DNA of 64,000 bases. Source: Crocinitomicaceae bacterium (lineage in GTDB: Bacteria > Bacteroidota > Bacteroidia > Flavobacteriales_D > Crocinitomicaceae). This document shows positions 26,382-34,202 of this stretch, one piece after another (positions within the stretch are counted from its first letter, which is position 1; each line of letters opens with the position of its first letter). Location of the stretch: positions 186,001 to 250,000 of the forward strand of contig JAJTCM010000002.1 in the NCBI GenBank assembly GCA_021325675.1, in the 5' to 3' direction. The notes beneath the pieces were generated by a model that was not told where the DNA came from, made no database searches, and saw only the letters and a program-made list of their open reading frames with translations. Made by a program: the position numbers and the translations under genes.

Positions 26382-26996
26382 ATGCTCCAATCCATTTTCT
26401 TACAACTCGCCCGAAACTACAGCCCGGACAAAACCCTGGCCGGATCCCTCTGGGCTGAAATCGAACAGCATTACAGCGAAGCCGGACGGCATTACCATAC
26501 GATGTCGCACCTGGAACATTTGTACGAAGAATTGTCTGTGGTCAAAAACAATATTTCCGATTGGGACACGGTGCTTTTTTCACTTTTTTACCACGATGTG
26601 ATCTATGACCCGACCGCTAAAGACAACGAAGAGAAAAGCGCTGAGCTGGCTGAAAAACGCCTGCTGGAAACCGGCTTTCCGGAAGAACGGACTGCACGCT
26701 GCATGAACCAGATCCTTGCGACCAAAAAACATGAAATGAGCGCTGATCCCGACGCGAATTATTTCACGGATGCCGACCTGTCAACGCTCGCTTTCGATTG
26801 GGAAAATTACCGCGTATATATGCAAAACGTCCGCCGCGAATACGCCGTTTACGCTGATGTGCTGTACAACCCGGGCCGGAAAAAAGTGCTGGAACAACTG
26901 CTCGGCATGAAACGTTTGTATAAAACGGATCATTTCTATGACCGCTATGAAAAACAGGCACGCGAAAACCTGCGCCGTGAAATGGAGTTATTGTAA
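26382..26996 (+). CDS. Predicted metal-dependent HD-superfamily phosphohydrolase
   Basis: The 204-residue cytoplasmic protein belongs to the predicted HD-type hydrolases of the COG4339 kind. Metal-binding residues are visible in RHYHTMSHL (37-44) and in FYHDVIYDP (69-77, the HD pair). Further acidic residues follow in FTDADLSTLAF. Substrate unknown. I start at ATG 26382 because the 14 residues from an upstream ATG at 26340 are encoded by a degenerate repeat and do not resemble the family. It is flanked on both sides by related inverted-repeat elements. Confidence 0.85.
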   Translation: MLQSIFLQLARNYSPDKTLAGSLWAEIEQHYSEAGRHYHTMSHLEHLYEELSVVKNNISDWDTVLFSLFYHDVIYDPTAKDNEEKSAELAEKRLLETGFPEERTARCMNQILATKKHEMSADPDANYFTDADLSTLAFDWENYRVYMQNVRREYAVYADVLYNPGRKKVLEQLLGMKRLYKTDHFYDRYEKQARENLRREMELL

Positions 26997-26999
26997 TGT

Positions 27000-27064
27000 T
27001 GAGTGATGAATATTTCATTATAATTCAAAAACTCCTAACTTAGCAACTCCAAATTCATCACTCA
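27000..27064. repeat. Inverted-repeat element with an AACTTAGCAA core
   Basis: GAGTGATGAAT (27001-27011) and ATTCATCACTC (27053-27063) form a perfect 11-bp inverted repeat, 12 bp with the flanking T-A pair, around a 41-base centre that includes AACTTAGCAA. A related element (GAATGATGAAT, AACTTAGCAA, ATTCATTATTC) lies at about 26335-26378 on the other side of the HD gene. Both are intergenic. Confidence 0.6.
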
Positions 27065-27068
27065 CAAA

Positions 27069-27617
27069 ATGATTTTTCCTGCACTAGAAACGAAACGCCT
27101 GAAGCTCCGCATTTTTACGCCCGAAAGCTACGATTACATTTTCCGGCAATGTTCCGGGGAAGAGCAGCTGGAGATTTTCCATGGGAGGACTGAAGAGCTG
27201 GAGCTGGAGAAAAGCCGCTACGCCAAAGGCATGGTGACCTTCAACCGTTCTTTCGTGTTTTTTCACCTCTTTGAAAAGAAAAGCGGCACACTCATCGGCT
27301 GGGTTGGCTATCACACCTGGGCTTTTGAACATTTCCGGGCGGAAATCGGGTATTCACTGAACGACGATGCATACAAGCAGAAAGGCTACATGCACGAAGC
27401 CCTGACAGCGATCCTGGATTATGGTTTTAACGACATGAAGCTCAACCGCGTCGAAGCGTTGATCGGCCCCGACAATATCGCTTCGCAGAACCTCGTGCTT
27501 AAGCTCGGCTTTCAGTTCGAAGGCAACCTGCGCGAGCACTACCTCAAAAATGATAAGCTGGAAGATTCCTGGGCCTACAGCCTGCTGAAACGGGAATGGG
27601 ATGCCAAAGCGGGTTGA
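27069..27617 (+). CDS. GNAT acetyltransferase, RimJ/RimL type
   Basis: A 182-residue GCN5-related acetyltransferase. The N-terminus ETKRLKLRIFTPESYDYIF is typical of the RimJ/RimL group that acetylates protein N-termini or small amines. The acetyl-CoA-binding part is visible in YKQKGYMHEALTAILDYGF (about 98-117), and IASQNLVLKLGFQFEGNLREHY is the usual C-terminal core. Substrate cannot be told. It follows the inverted-repeat element by a few bases and has no close operon partner. Confidence 0.92.
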   Translation: MIFPALETKRLKLRIFTPESYDYIFRQCSGEEQLEIFHGRTEELELEKSRYAKGMVTFNRSFVFFHLFEKKSGTLIGWVGYHTWAFEHFRAEIGYSLNDDAYKQKGYMHEALTAILDYGFNDMKLNRVEALIGPDNIASQNLVLKLGFQFEGNLREHYLKNDKLEDSWAYSLLKREWDAKAG

Positions 27618-27716
27618 GGCCGGCCGAATTATTACAACGAATTTCCATCTTTTTATAGAAACCTTTCCGAAAAATCACTTATTTTCGTAAAGACACAAAT
27701 TTTCAAATTAACAAAC

Positions 27717-27998
27717 ATGGTACTAGAGCACATCCGCGAAGAAAACAAAGGAACTTTCAAGGCCTTCATCGACGGGATCCTGGCCGGGAAAATGACTTAC
27801 AGCCAGGCCGGTGAGAACAAATTCATCATCGACCACACGGAAGTAGACAAGCAGTTTTCAGGCAAAGGCGTGGGCAACAGGCTGGTGATAGAAGCTGTTA
27901 CTTTTGCACGCGAAAGCCAGCAGAAAATCGTCCCTTTGTGCCCCTTTGCCCGCAGCGTTTTTGAAAAAACACCCGAAATCCGCGACGTTTTATTTTAG
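27717..27998 (+). CDS. Small GNAT-like N-acetyltransferase (COG2388 type)
   Basis: A 93-residue protein of the small YjdJ/COG2388 acetyltransferase group. Typical elements are GKMTYSQAGENKFIIDHTEVD (spanning a central strand), FSGKGVGNRLV (the acetyl-CoA pyrophosphate loop, about 45-56) and VPLCPFARSVF near the end. Family function is unknown; one eukaryotic relative is NATD1. It is monocistronic, about 100 bases downstream of the larger GNAT gene. Confidence 0.92.
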   Translation: MVLEHIREENKGTFKAFIDGILAGKMTYSQAGENKFIIDHTEVDKQFSGKGVGNRLVIEAVTFARESQQKIVPLCPFARSVFEKTPEIRDVLF

Positions 27999-28112
27999 AA
28001 CAACCGCAGATCAACAGGCTTATGTGCCCTTCAAACAGCTAACATCTTAAATGACCTCATATGCCTCATATGGTTCAAAATTAGAAATCGTATTACTTAA
28101 CATTCCAAACCC

Positions 28113-28658
28113 ATGAAAATAACAGCATTTGCCGGCAGTAACAGCAGCACCTCCATCAACCGCGAATTGGTTAAATCCGCCCTGGAGTATTTCCAGGATT
28201 GTGAAATCAACTTCCTCGACATCAATGATTTTGAAATGCCTATCTTTTCCGTTGACCGCGAGAAAAAAGGCTACCCGGACCAGGCCTACGCTTTCCGCAA
28301 GGCAATGGAAGAATCCGATGCGATCATCGTTTCGATGGCCGAGCACAACCGCAGCTACACCGTGGCTTTCAAAAACATCCTGGACTGGTGCTCCCGCATC
28401 GACATGAACATCTTTTGCGAAAAGCCCATGCTGCTGATGAGCACCTCCACCGGGGCTTTTGCGGCCGGAAACGTCATGGGGCTTGCCAAAGCAATGTTCC
28501 CGCGCTGCCACGCCAAGGTAGTGACGACTTTCTCCCTCCCGACTTTTGAAGAAAATTTCAAAGACGGCAAAATCACCGATTCCCTGCTCCTGAAAGAATT
28601 CGAAACGCAGATCGAGCTTTTCAAAAAAGAATGCAACCCCGAAGTATTTGAGGATTAG
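28113..28658 (+). CDS. NAD(P)H-dependent FMN reductase family protein
   Basis: A 181-residue flavodoxin-like oxidoreductase. The N-terminal FMN phosphate loop reads AFAGSNSSTSINRELV (5-20). AIIVSMAEHNRSYTVAFKNILDW (about 71-93) corresponds to the conserved P-E-Y/H-N motif of the NADPH-dependent FMN reductase family. Likely reduces quinones, azo compounds or flavin with NAD(P)H; the substrate cannot be deduced. It stands alone, followed by a simple-sequence repeat and then the rimP promoter. Confidence 0.92.
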   Translation: MKITAFAGSNSSTSINRELVKSALEYFQDCEINFLDINDFEMPIFSVDREKKGYPDQAYAFRKAMEESDAIIVSMAEHNRSYTVAFKNILDWCSRIDMNIFCEKPMLLMSTSTGAFAAGNVMGLAKAMFPRCHAKVVTTFSLPTFEENFKDGKITDSLLLKEFETQIELFKKECNPEVFED

Positions 28659-28700
28659 ATATTGGTTATTGGAAATAGTGATTGGTTAGATCAAAACTAT

Positions 28701-28734
28701 TTTTCCATTTTCCATTTTCCATTTCCATTTTCCA
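28701..28734. repeat. Short tandem repeat of TTTTCCA, five units
   Basis: Five consecutive units of TTTTCCA, the fourth lacking one T, lie between the flavin reductase gene and the rimP promoter, ending 15 bases before its -33 element. Confidence 0.85.
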
Positions 28735-28749
28735 TTACAAAAAATTATT

Positions 28750-28779
28750 TTGCTATTAATCAAAATTTTATTACCTTTG
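28750..28779 (+). promoter_or_regulatory. Strong promoter for rimP-nusA-infB
   Basis: TTG (28750-28752), a 19-base spacer and TACCTTTG (28772-28779) match the Bacteroidota housekeeping consensus exactly. Transcription should begin near 28785, giving a leader of about 55 bases that contains the hairpin at 28805-28827. Confidence 0.8.
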
Positions 28780-28804
28780 CACCGTAATTTTAATGAACAA
28801 GCAC

Positions 28805-28833
28805 AGAGGGGACGTTAAATCCCCTCTTTTATT
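28805..28833 (+). promoter_or_regulatory. Terminator-like leader hairpin (attenuator candidate) before rimP
   Basis: AGAGGGGA (28805-28812) and TCCCCTCT (28820-28827) form a perfect 8-bp stem with a 7-base loop, followed by TTTATT. It lies between the promoter and the rimP ATG at 28839, exactly where an intrinsic terminator would block the operon. NusA, encoded downstream, is known in E. coli to control its own operon through leader termination. Confidence 0.7.
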
Positions 28834-28838
28834 ATCTG

Positions 28839-29315
28839 ATGATACAAAAAGAAACGGTACGAAAACTCGCCCAGGATCGCATTGACGAGCGCTTCCCGGA
28901 TGTTTTTATTGTGGAAATCTCGATTTCTCCCAAGAACGCTATCAACGTAGAGCTGGATAAAAAGAATTCCTACGTTTCGATCGAAGAATGTGTGGCGGTT
29001 TCCCGCAACATTGAGCACAACCTCGACCGCGAGCAGCAGGATTTTGAGCTGCATGTTTCATCTGCCGGACTGGATAAGCCTTTGCGTGTTTTGGCCCAGT
29101 TCGAAAAAAATATCGGGAAAGAAGTGGACGTAGTCCTCAAAGAAGGCCAGAAATTAACGGGAACGCTAATAGCGGCCGGTGAGAAAAGCCTCACCCTCGA
29201 AACAACACGCATGGAAAAGCCGGAAGGCGGAAAAAAGAAGGAAAAAATCACCGAGCAGCACGAGCTGCCGATGAGCAAAATAAAGGAAACAAAAATTGTT
29301 ATTTCATTTAAATAA
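28839..29315 (+). CDS. rimP: Ribosome maturation factor RimP
   Basis: RimP assists 30S subunit assembly. The 158 residues match the family length. The N-terminal alpha/beta domain contains VSIEECVAVSRNIEHNLD and the characteristic FELHVSSAGLDKPL (about 68-81). The C-terminal SH3-like domain follows (VDVVLKEGQKLTGTLIAAG). It is first in the classic rimP-nusA-infB order, 5 bases before nusA, downstream of a strong promoter and a hairpin leader. Confidence 0.97.
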   Translation: MIQKETVRKLAQDRIDERFPDVFIVEISISPKNAINVELDKKNSYVSIEECVAVSRNIEHNLDREQQDFELHVSSAGLDKPLRVLAQFEKNIGKEVDVVLKEGQKLTGTLIAAGEKSLTLETTRMEKPEGGKKKEKITEQHELPMSKIKETKIVISFK

Positions 29316-29320
29316 GCGCC

Positions 29321-30556
29321 ATGAATAGCTTGGAGTTAGTGGATTCGTTTTCGGAATTCAAAGAATTAAAAAACATCGACAAACAAACGATGCAGCACGT
29401 ACTGGAAGATGTATTCCGTTCGATGCTGAAGAAAAAGTTCAACAGTGACCAGCACATCGATGTCATTGTGAACATTGAAAAGGGTGACGTTCAGATCTTC
29501 CTCAACAAGGAGATCGTGATGGACGGTGAAGTGGAGGACGCAAGTATGGAAATCGCTTATTCCGATGCTATCAAGATCGAACCGGATTTTGAGGTAGGTG
29601 AAGAAGTTTCCGAAGAATTCAAATTTGCCGATTTCGGTAGAAGGAACATTCTTTCCCTGCGCCAAAACCTTATTTCCAGGATCCTGGAGCTCGAAAAAGA
29701 CAACATTTACAAGAAATACAAAGAGCGCATCGGTGAAATCATCACAGGTGAAGTTTACCAGGTTTGGAAAAAAGAGATCATGGTACTGGACGATGAAGGC
29801 AATGAACTGTTGCTGCCTAAATCCGAGCAGATCCCATCCGATTATTTCAAAAAAGGCGAATCTATCCGTGCCGTTGTAGCGAAAGTTGACATGCGCAACT
29901 CCAGCCCGGTAATTATCCTGAGCCGTACTGCACCGGAATTCCTCGAAAGATTGTTCGAGCTCGAAGTGCCGGAAGTATTCGACGGTTTGATCACCATCAA
30001 GCGTATCGTACGTGAGCCGGGAGAGCGTGCCAAAGTTGCCGTTGAATCCTACGATGACCGTATCGACCCGGTTGGTGCCTGCGTTGGTATGAAAGGTTCA
30101 CGTATCCACGGGATCGTGCGTGAGTTACGCAATGAGAACATCGACGTAATTAACTTTACAAACAACCCGAACCTCTTTATCCAGCGTGCTTTGTCACCGG
30201 CTAAGATCACTTCCATCGAAATTCTTGAGGAAGAAAAACGTGCGAAAGTGCATTTAAAACCAGACCAGGTTTCCTTAGCTATTGGAAAAGGCGGAAATAA
30301 TATTAAATTAGCAAGTAAATTGGCAGGCTACGAAATCGACGTTTACCGTGACGGTGAAGTAGATGTAGAAGATGTTGACCTGGAAGATTTTGCTGATGAA
30401 ATCGATAGCTGGATCATCGACGAGCTGAAAGCAATTGGTTGTGACACGGCGAAATCCGTTCTCGAAATCAGCGTGGACGACCTCGTGAACCGCACCGACC
30501 TTGAAGAGGAAACGATCCTTGAAGTATGCAAGATTTTGCGTGCGGAATTCGAGTAA
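29321..30556 (+). CDS. nusA: Transcription termination/antitermination factor NusA
   Basis: NusA binds RNA polymerase and modulates pausing, termination and antitermination. The 411 residues include the N-terminal polymerase-binding domain (1-125), an S1 domain (about 130-200, GEVYQVWKKEIMVLDDEG), and two KH domains (about 200-345, with VGACVGMKGSRIHGIVREL and LAIGKGGNNIKLASKLAGY). A short helix-hairpin-helix-like tail ends the protein. The two C-terminal acidic repeats of E. coli NusA are absent, as usual outside Proteobacteria. Co-transcribed with rimP; followed by an unusually long spacer before infB. Confidence 0.97.
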   Translation: MNSLELVDSFSEFKELKNIDKQTMQHVLEDVFRSMLKKKFNSDQHIDVIVNIEKGDVQIFLNKEIVMDGEVEDASMEIAYSDAIKIEPDFEVGEEVSEEFKFADFGRRNILSLRQNLISRILELEKDNIYKKYKERIGEIITGEVYQVWKKEIMVLDDEGNELLLPKSEQIPSDYFKKGESIRAVVAKVDMRNSSPVIILSRTAPEFLERLFELEVPEVFDGLITIKRIVREPGERAKVAVESYDDRIDPVGACVGMKGSRIHGIVRELRNENIDVINFTNNPNLFIQRALSPAKITSIEILEEEKRAKVHLKPDQVSLAIGKGGNNIKLASKLAGYEIDVYRDGEVDVEDVDLEDFADEIDSWIIDELKAIGCDTAKSVLEISVDDLVNRTDLEEETILEVCKILRAEFE

Positions 30557-30565
30557 GGACAAAAA

Positions 30566-30757
30566 GACTTCAGACAATAGATAAAAAGCTGAAGACCTGG
30601 GTAAGATTAACTATAACTGAAATATTTTAGATAATAGATTAAAAAAATTAAGTAGTAAAAGAGATAGTAAGACAAAGATTAAAAGACAAAAGACTGAAAG
30701 ATAAAAGACGATTCAAAGTCTGGTGTCTCCGGTCTGAATGTCTTCAGTCTGATGTCT
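30566..30757. repeat. Degenerate AGAC/GTCT repeat filler between nusA and infB
   Basis: The spacer is rich in AGAC words on the left and GTCT words on the right. AGACAAAAGACTGAAAG (30684-30700) is roughly complementary to CTTCAGTCTGATGTCT (30742-30757), so a long imperfect hairpin is possible. A smaller one lies at 30566-30597 (GACTTCAG with CTGAAGAC). No coding frame is convincing here. Confidence 0.55.
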
Positions 30758-30776
30758 AGAAATCTAATAAGAATAT

Positions 30777-33575
30777 ATGGCCGGAAAAACACACAGATTA
30801 GGCAAAGTTGCAGGCGAATTGAACGTCGGGGTATCCACCCTGGTTGAGTTCCTGAAGTCAAAAAGCGTTGTCATTGATTCGAACCCCAACACCAAGCTGG
30901 AGGAAGAACACTATGACTTGTTGCGCCAGCAATTTGCAGATGATCAAATCGTTAAAGAGCAATCCAAACTGACTTCCACCAAGCGGGAGCGTCGTGAAAC
31001 TATTAGTATCCGCGACTCCAGGCCTGCTGAGGAAAGAACAGAAGAGGATGATGACGAAGACGATTTTGATCTCAACATCCTTGAAAACAAGCCAGCTTCA
31101 CCGAAAAAAGCGGAAGAAGCGGCACCATCACCAGAACCACCAGCTGTTGTTGAGGCAGCAGAAGAAGAAAAAAAGGACGATGGCGCTAAAACACTGGGCG
31201 AAGGCGATATGCAAATCCAGGTGTTAGGCAAAATTGATTTGGATAAAATCAACAGCAAAACCCGCCCTGACAAAAAATCCAAAGAAGAGCTTAAAAAAGA
31301 GCGCGAAGAATCAGCGAAACAAATTCCGGTAAAAACCGCTGAGCCGATCGTTCAAAAAGCCCCTGAGGAAAAAGCAGAGCCGCCGCGCGAAGTAATTGAA
31401 ACTATCCGTGCAGAGCGCCAGGTATTGACCGGCCCTACTGTACTCGGTAAAATTGAGCTTCCCGTTGAAAGAAGCAATGATAAGAACTCCCAGTCTGCAG
31501 AAAACCGCAAGAAAAGGAAGCGCATCAAGAAAGTTGACCCAAGCAGGCCTGTAAGCCCCGCTGCTGCCCAACCGGGACAAGGAGCTGGTACAGGACAAGC
31601 CGGCAATAAAGGGCCTTTCGTTAAAAAGCCTTTCGGGAAACCGGGCGCCAAGCCATTCGATAAGCCTGCGATTTCTGAAAAGGACATCGAAAAAGAATTG
31701 AAAGAAACACTGGCCCGTTTGTCGAACTCCGGAGGAAAATCCAAAGGTTCCAAAAACAGGCGTGCCAAAAGAGATATGTTCGCGCAGCGCCGTGAGCAGG
31801 AAATGATTGACGCGGAATTACAGGAAAAAGTAATCAAGCTGAGTGAATTCGTAACAGTTTCCGAGCTTGCTTCGATGATGAATGTTGCCCCGACACAGGT
31901 AATTTCTGCCTGTATGTCACTCGGGATTTTTGCTTCCATCAACCAGCGCCTTGATGCCGAGACGATCCACATCGTAGCGGAAGAATTCGGCTTTGAAACC
32001 GAGTTCGTCAGCGCGGAAGTGCAGGAAGCCATCCCGGTTGTTGAAGACCGCGAAGAAGACCTCGTTGACCGTCCGCCGATCATTACGGTGATGGGACACG
32101 TTGACCACGGTAAAACATCCTTGCTGGATAAAATCCGTAACGCGAACGTAACAGCGGGCGAAGCCGGGGGAATCACCCAGCATATCGGTGCATACTCCGT
32201 AACATTGAAGGACGGCCGCAAAATGACTTTCCTCGATACACCTGGTCACGAAGCCTTTACGGCGATGCGTGCCCGTGGTGCGCAGATTACAGACGTTGCG
32301 ATTATCCTCGTAGCTGCAGACGACGACGTGATGCCGCAAACGAAGGAAGCGATTTCCCACGCGCAGGCGGCAGGCGTTCCGATGGTATTCGCCATCAACA
32401 AAATTGATAAAGACGGGGCTAACCCGGACAAGATCCGCGAACAATTATCTGCCATGAACATCCTGGTGGAAGAATGGGGCGGTAAATACCAGTGCCAGGA
32501 AATTTCAGCCAAGAAAAACCTCAATATCGAAGAATTGCTCGATAAGGTATTACTGGAAGCAGAAATCCTGAACCTCAAAGCCAACCCGGACAAAAACGCC
32601 CTCGGTACGGTAATCGAATCCACGCTCGACAAAGGAAAAGGTTATGTAACCAACATCCTCGTTGAAGCAGGAACGCTGAAAGTCGGTGATATTGTACTTG
32701 TTGGCCGTCATTACGGACGTGTGCGTGCGATGCATAACGAGCATGGCGTAGTAGTTAAAGAAGCCGGGCCATCCGCTCCTGTTTCTATCCTCGGGATCTC
32801 CGGCGCACCAAGTGCAGGTGATAAATTCCACGTAATGGATGACGAGCGTGAAGCACGTTCCATTGCAACCAAGCGTGAACAGCTGTACCGTGAGCAAGGC
32901 TTGCGTACAACCAAACATATTACATTGGATGAAATCGGACGCCGTCTGGCGATCGGGGACTTCAAAGAGCTTAACCTCATCATCAAAGGTGACGTGGACG
33001 GTTCGATCGAAGCCCTTTCCGATTCCTTGCTGAACCTCTCCACCGAGCAGATTGCCGTGAAGATCGTTCACAAAGGTGTAGGTGCGATTTCCGAAGCAGA
33101 TATCAACCTCGCTTCTGCATCAGATGCAATCATCATCGGTTTCCAGGTGCGTCCATCCGTGGCTGCGCGCAAGCTTGCCGAGCAGGAGCAAATCGATATC
33201 CGCCTCTACTCTATCATCTACCAGGCGATCGAAGAGATCAAGGCTGCAATGGAAGGTATGTTATCGCCGGACATCAAGGAAGAGATCACCGGTTCTGCCG
33301 AAATCCGCGAAACGTTCAATATCACGAAAGTGGGAACAATCGCAGGTTGCTTCGTACTGGACGGCGTTATCAAGCGTAACTCCAAGATCCGCGTGATCCG
33401 CGACGGAATTGTGGTCCACACCGGACATCTCGGCTCACTGAAACGTTTCAAAGACGATCAGAAAGAAGTGAAGCGCGGTTTCGAATGCGGTTTGAACATC
33501 GACAAATACAACGACATTAAAGTCGGTGATATTGTTGAAGCTTTCGAACAAGTGGAAGTAGCAAGAAAACTCTAA
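30777..33575 (+). CDS. infB: Translation initiation factor IF-2
   Basis: IF-2 is the GTPase that positions initiator tRNA on the ribosome. The 932 residues start with an IF2_N-like helical domain ([19 protein letters not shown]), then a long charged Lys/Glu/Pro-rich linker (about 65-330), a second IF2_N domain (about 345-400), and the GTPase core. G1 is GHVDHGKT at 440-447, G3 is DTPGHE, G4 is NKID. The C-terminal domains II-IV follow and end at VARKL. Start at ATG 30777 fits the family. Third gene of the rimP-nusA-infB group, but with a 220-base repetitive spacer before it. Confidence 0.97.
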   Translation: MAGKTHRLGKVAGELNVGVSTLVEFLKSKSVVIDSNPNTKLEEEHYDLLRQQFADDQIVKEQSKLTSTKRERRETISIRDSRPAEERTEEDDDEDDFDLNILENKPASPKKAEEAAPSPEPPAVVEAAEEEKKDDGAKTLGEGDMQIQVLGKIDLDKINSKTRPDKKSKEELKKEREESAKQIPVKTAEPIVQKAPEEKAEPPREVIETIRAERQVLTGPTVLGKIELPVERSNDKNSQSAENRKKRKRIKKVDPSRPVSPAAAQPGQGAGTGQAGNKGPFVKKPFGKPGAKPFDKPAISEKDIEKELKETLARLSNSGGKSKGSKNRRAKRDMFAQRREQEMIDAELQEKVIKLSEFVTVSELASMMNVAPTQVISACMSLGIFASINQRLDAETIHIVAEEFGFETEFVSAEVQEAIPVVEDREEDLVDRPPIITVMGHVDHGKTSLLDKIRNANVTAGEAGGITQHIGAYSVTLKDGRKMTFLDTPGHEAFTAMRARGAQITDVAIILVAADDDVMPQTKEAISHAQAAGVPMVFAINKIDKDGANPDKIREQLSAMNILVEEWGGKYQCQEISAKKNLNIEELLDKVLLEAEILNLKANPDKNALGTVIESTLDKGKGYVTNILVEAGTLKVGDIVLVGRHYGRVRAMHNEHGVVVKEAGPSAPVSILGISGAPSAGDKFHVMDDEREARSIATKREQLYREQGLRTTKHITLDEIGRRLAIGDFKELNLIIKGDVDGSIEALSDSLLNLSTEQIAVKIVHKGVGAISEADINLASASDAIIIGFQVRPSVAARKLAEQEQIDIRLYSIIYQAIEEIKAAMEGMLSPDIKEEITGSAEIRETFNITKVGTIAGCFVLDGVIKRNSKIRVIRDGIVVHTGHLGSLKRFKDDQKEVKRGFECGLNIDKYNDIKVGDIVEAFEQVEVARKL

Positions 33576-33595
33576 ATTATTTTCTAATAAACAGG

Positions 33596-33627
33596 AACCA
33601 CGGGAAGCTCGCTTTTCGTGGTTTTTT
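33596..33627 (+). terminator. Rho-independent terminator of rimP-nusA-infB
   Basis: AACCACG (33596-33602) and CGTGGTT (33617-33623) form a 7-bp stem around a 14-base loop, ending in six T. It begins 20 bases after the infB stop. Confidence 0.8.
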
Positions 33628-33753
33628 CGTTTAAGAAGCTGATCTTTTGCCGACAGATAAGTGAACTCCTTGAAAATAAATCATCCATTTTAGTTTCATT
33701 GATCGCTTTTTCCAAAATAGATTATATATTTAAAGCTTATTAAATATAAAATC

Positions 33754-34128
33754 ATGAAAAAACTGTTTATCTTATTTGTCCTGCTCACAGGATTGGCTTT
33801 TACCACCAAAGCCCAGAAATACTTTGTTTATGACGGCAAGGTATTCTCCATTATGTTTAAATGCAATAACGCCAACACGGAAGTTCTCGATGTGCAATTC
33901 AGCTCAAAGGACAAAACAACCGGTGAATGGAAATGGTCAAAATTTGACGTATATGATTATGTGGATTTCGAAAGCACCAGTGTTCCCGGCTTTATTTTTT
34001 ACGTGAAAGACGGTGTTGGAAATAAATACGCCGTAGATTATTTCCGGGATGAAAATTATGTAACGGTACACGCCCTGAAAAGCGACGGCAGCTATGGTAC
34101 AGAATGGGAATGTACGCTCAGGCCGTAG
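33754..34128 (+). CDS. Small secreted protein, function unknown
   Basis: The 124-residue protein has a clear signal peptide (MKKLFILFVLLTGLAFTTKA, then Q). The mature part of about 100 residues is beta-rich with many aromatic residues (WKWSKFDVYDYVDF, VDYFRDENYVTVHALKS). No lipobox, membrane segment or sorting domain. I do not recognise it. It has a bidirectional terminator downstream and is monocistronic. Confidence 0.75.
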   Translation: MKKLFILFVLLTGLAFTTKAQKYFVYDGKVFSIMFKCNNANTEVLDVQFSSKDKTTGEWKWSKFDVYDYVDFESTSVPGFIFYVKDGVGNKYAVDYFRDENYVTVHALKSDGSYGTEWECTLRP

Positions 34129-34149
34129 ACTTCCCGAAAGAACTTAAAC

Positions 34150-34182
34150 AAAAGAGGCTGATTGTGTAAATCAGCCTCTTTT
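34150..34182. terminator. Bidirectional terminator between convergent genes
   Basis: AAAAGAGGCTGATT and AATCAGCCTCTTTT form a perfect 14-bp stem with a 5-base loop; A and T runs on both sides allow termination in both directions (genes ending at 34128 and 34203). Confidence 0.92.
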
Positions 34183-34202
34183 TATTTCGTGTAGTATGTG
34201 AG

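Noticed and set aside
28701-28734. Possible CRISPR-like repeat
   Set aside because: The units are 6-7 bases long and contiguous without spacers; it is a simple tandem repeat.
31352-32221. A 289-residue minus-strand open frame inside infB
   Set aside because: Entirely within the conserved IF-2 coding sequence and without any recognisable domain; a shadow frame.
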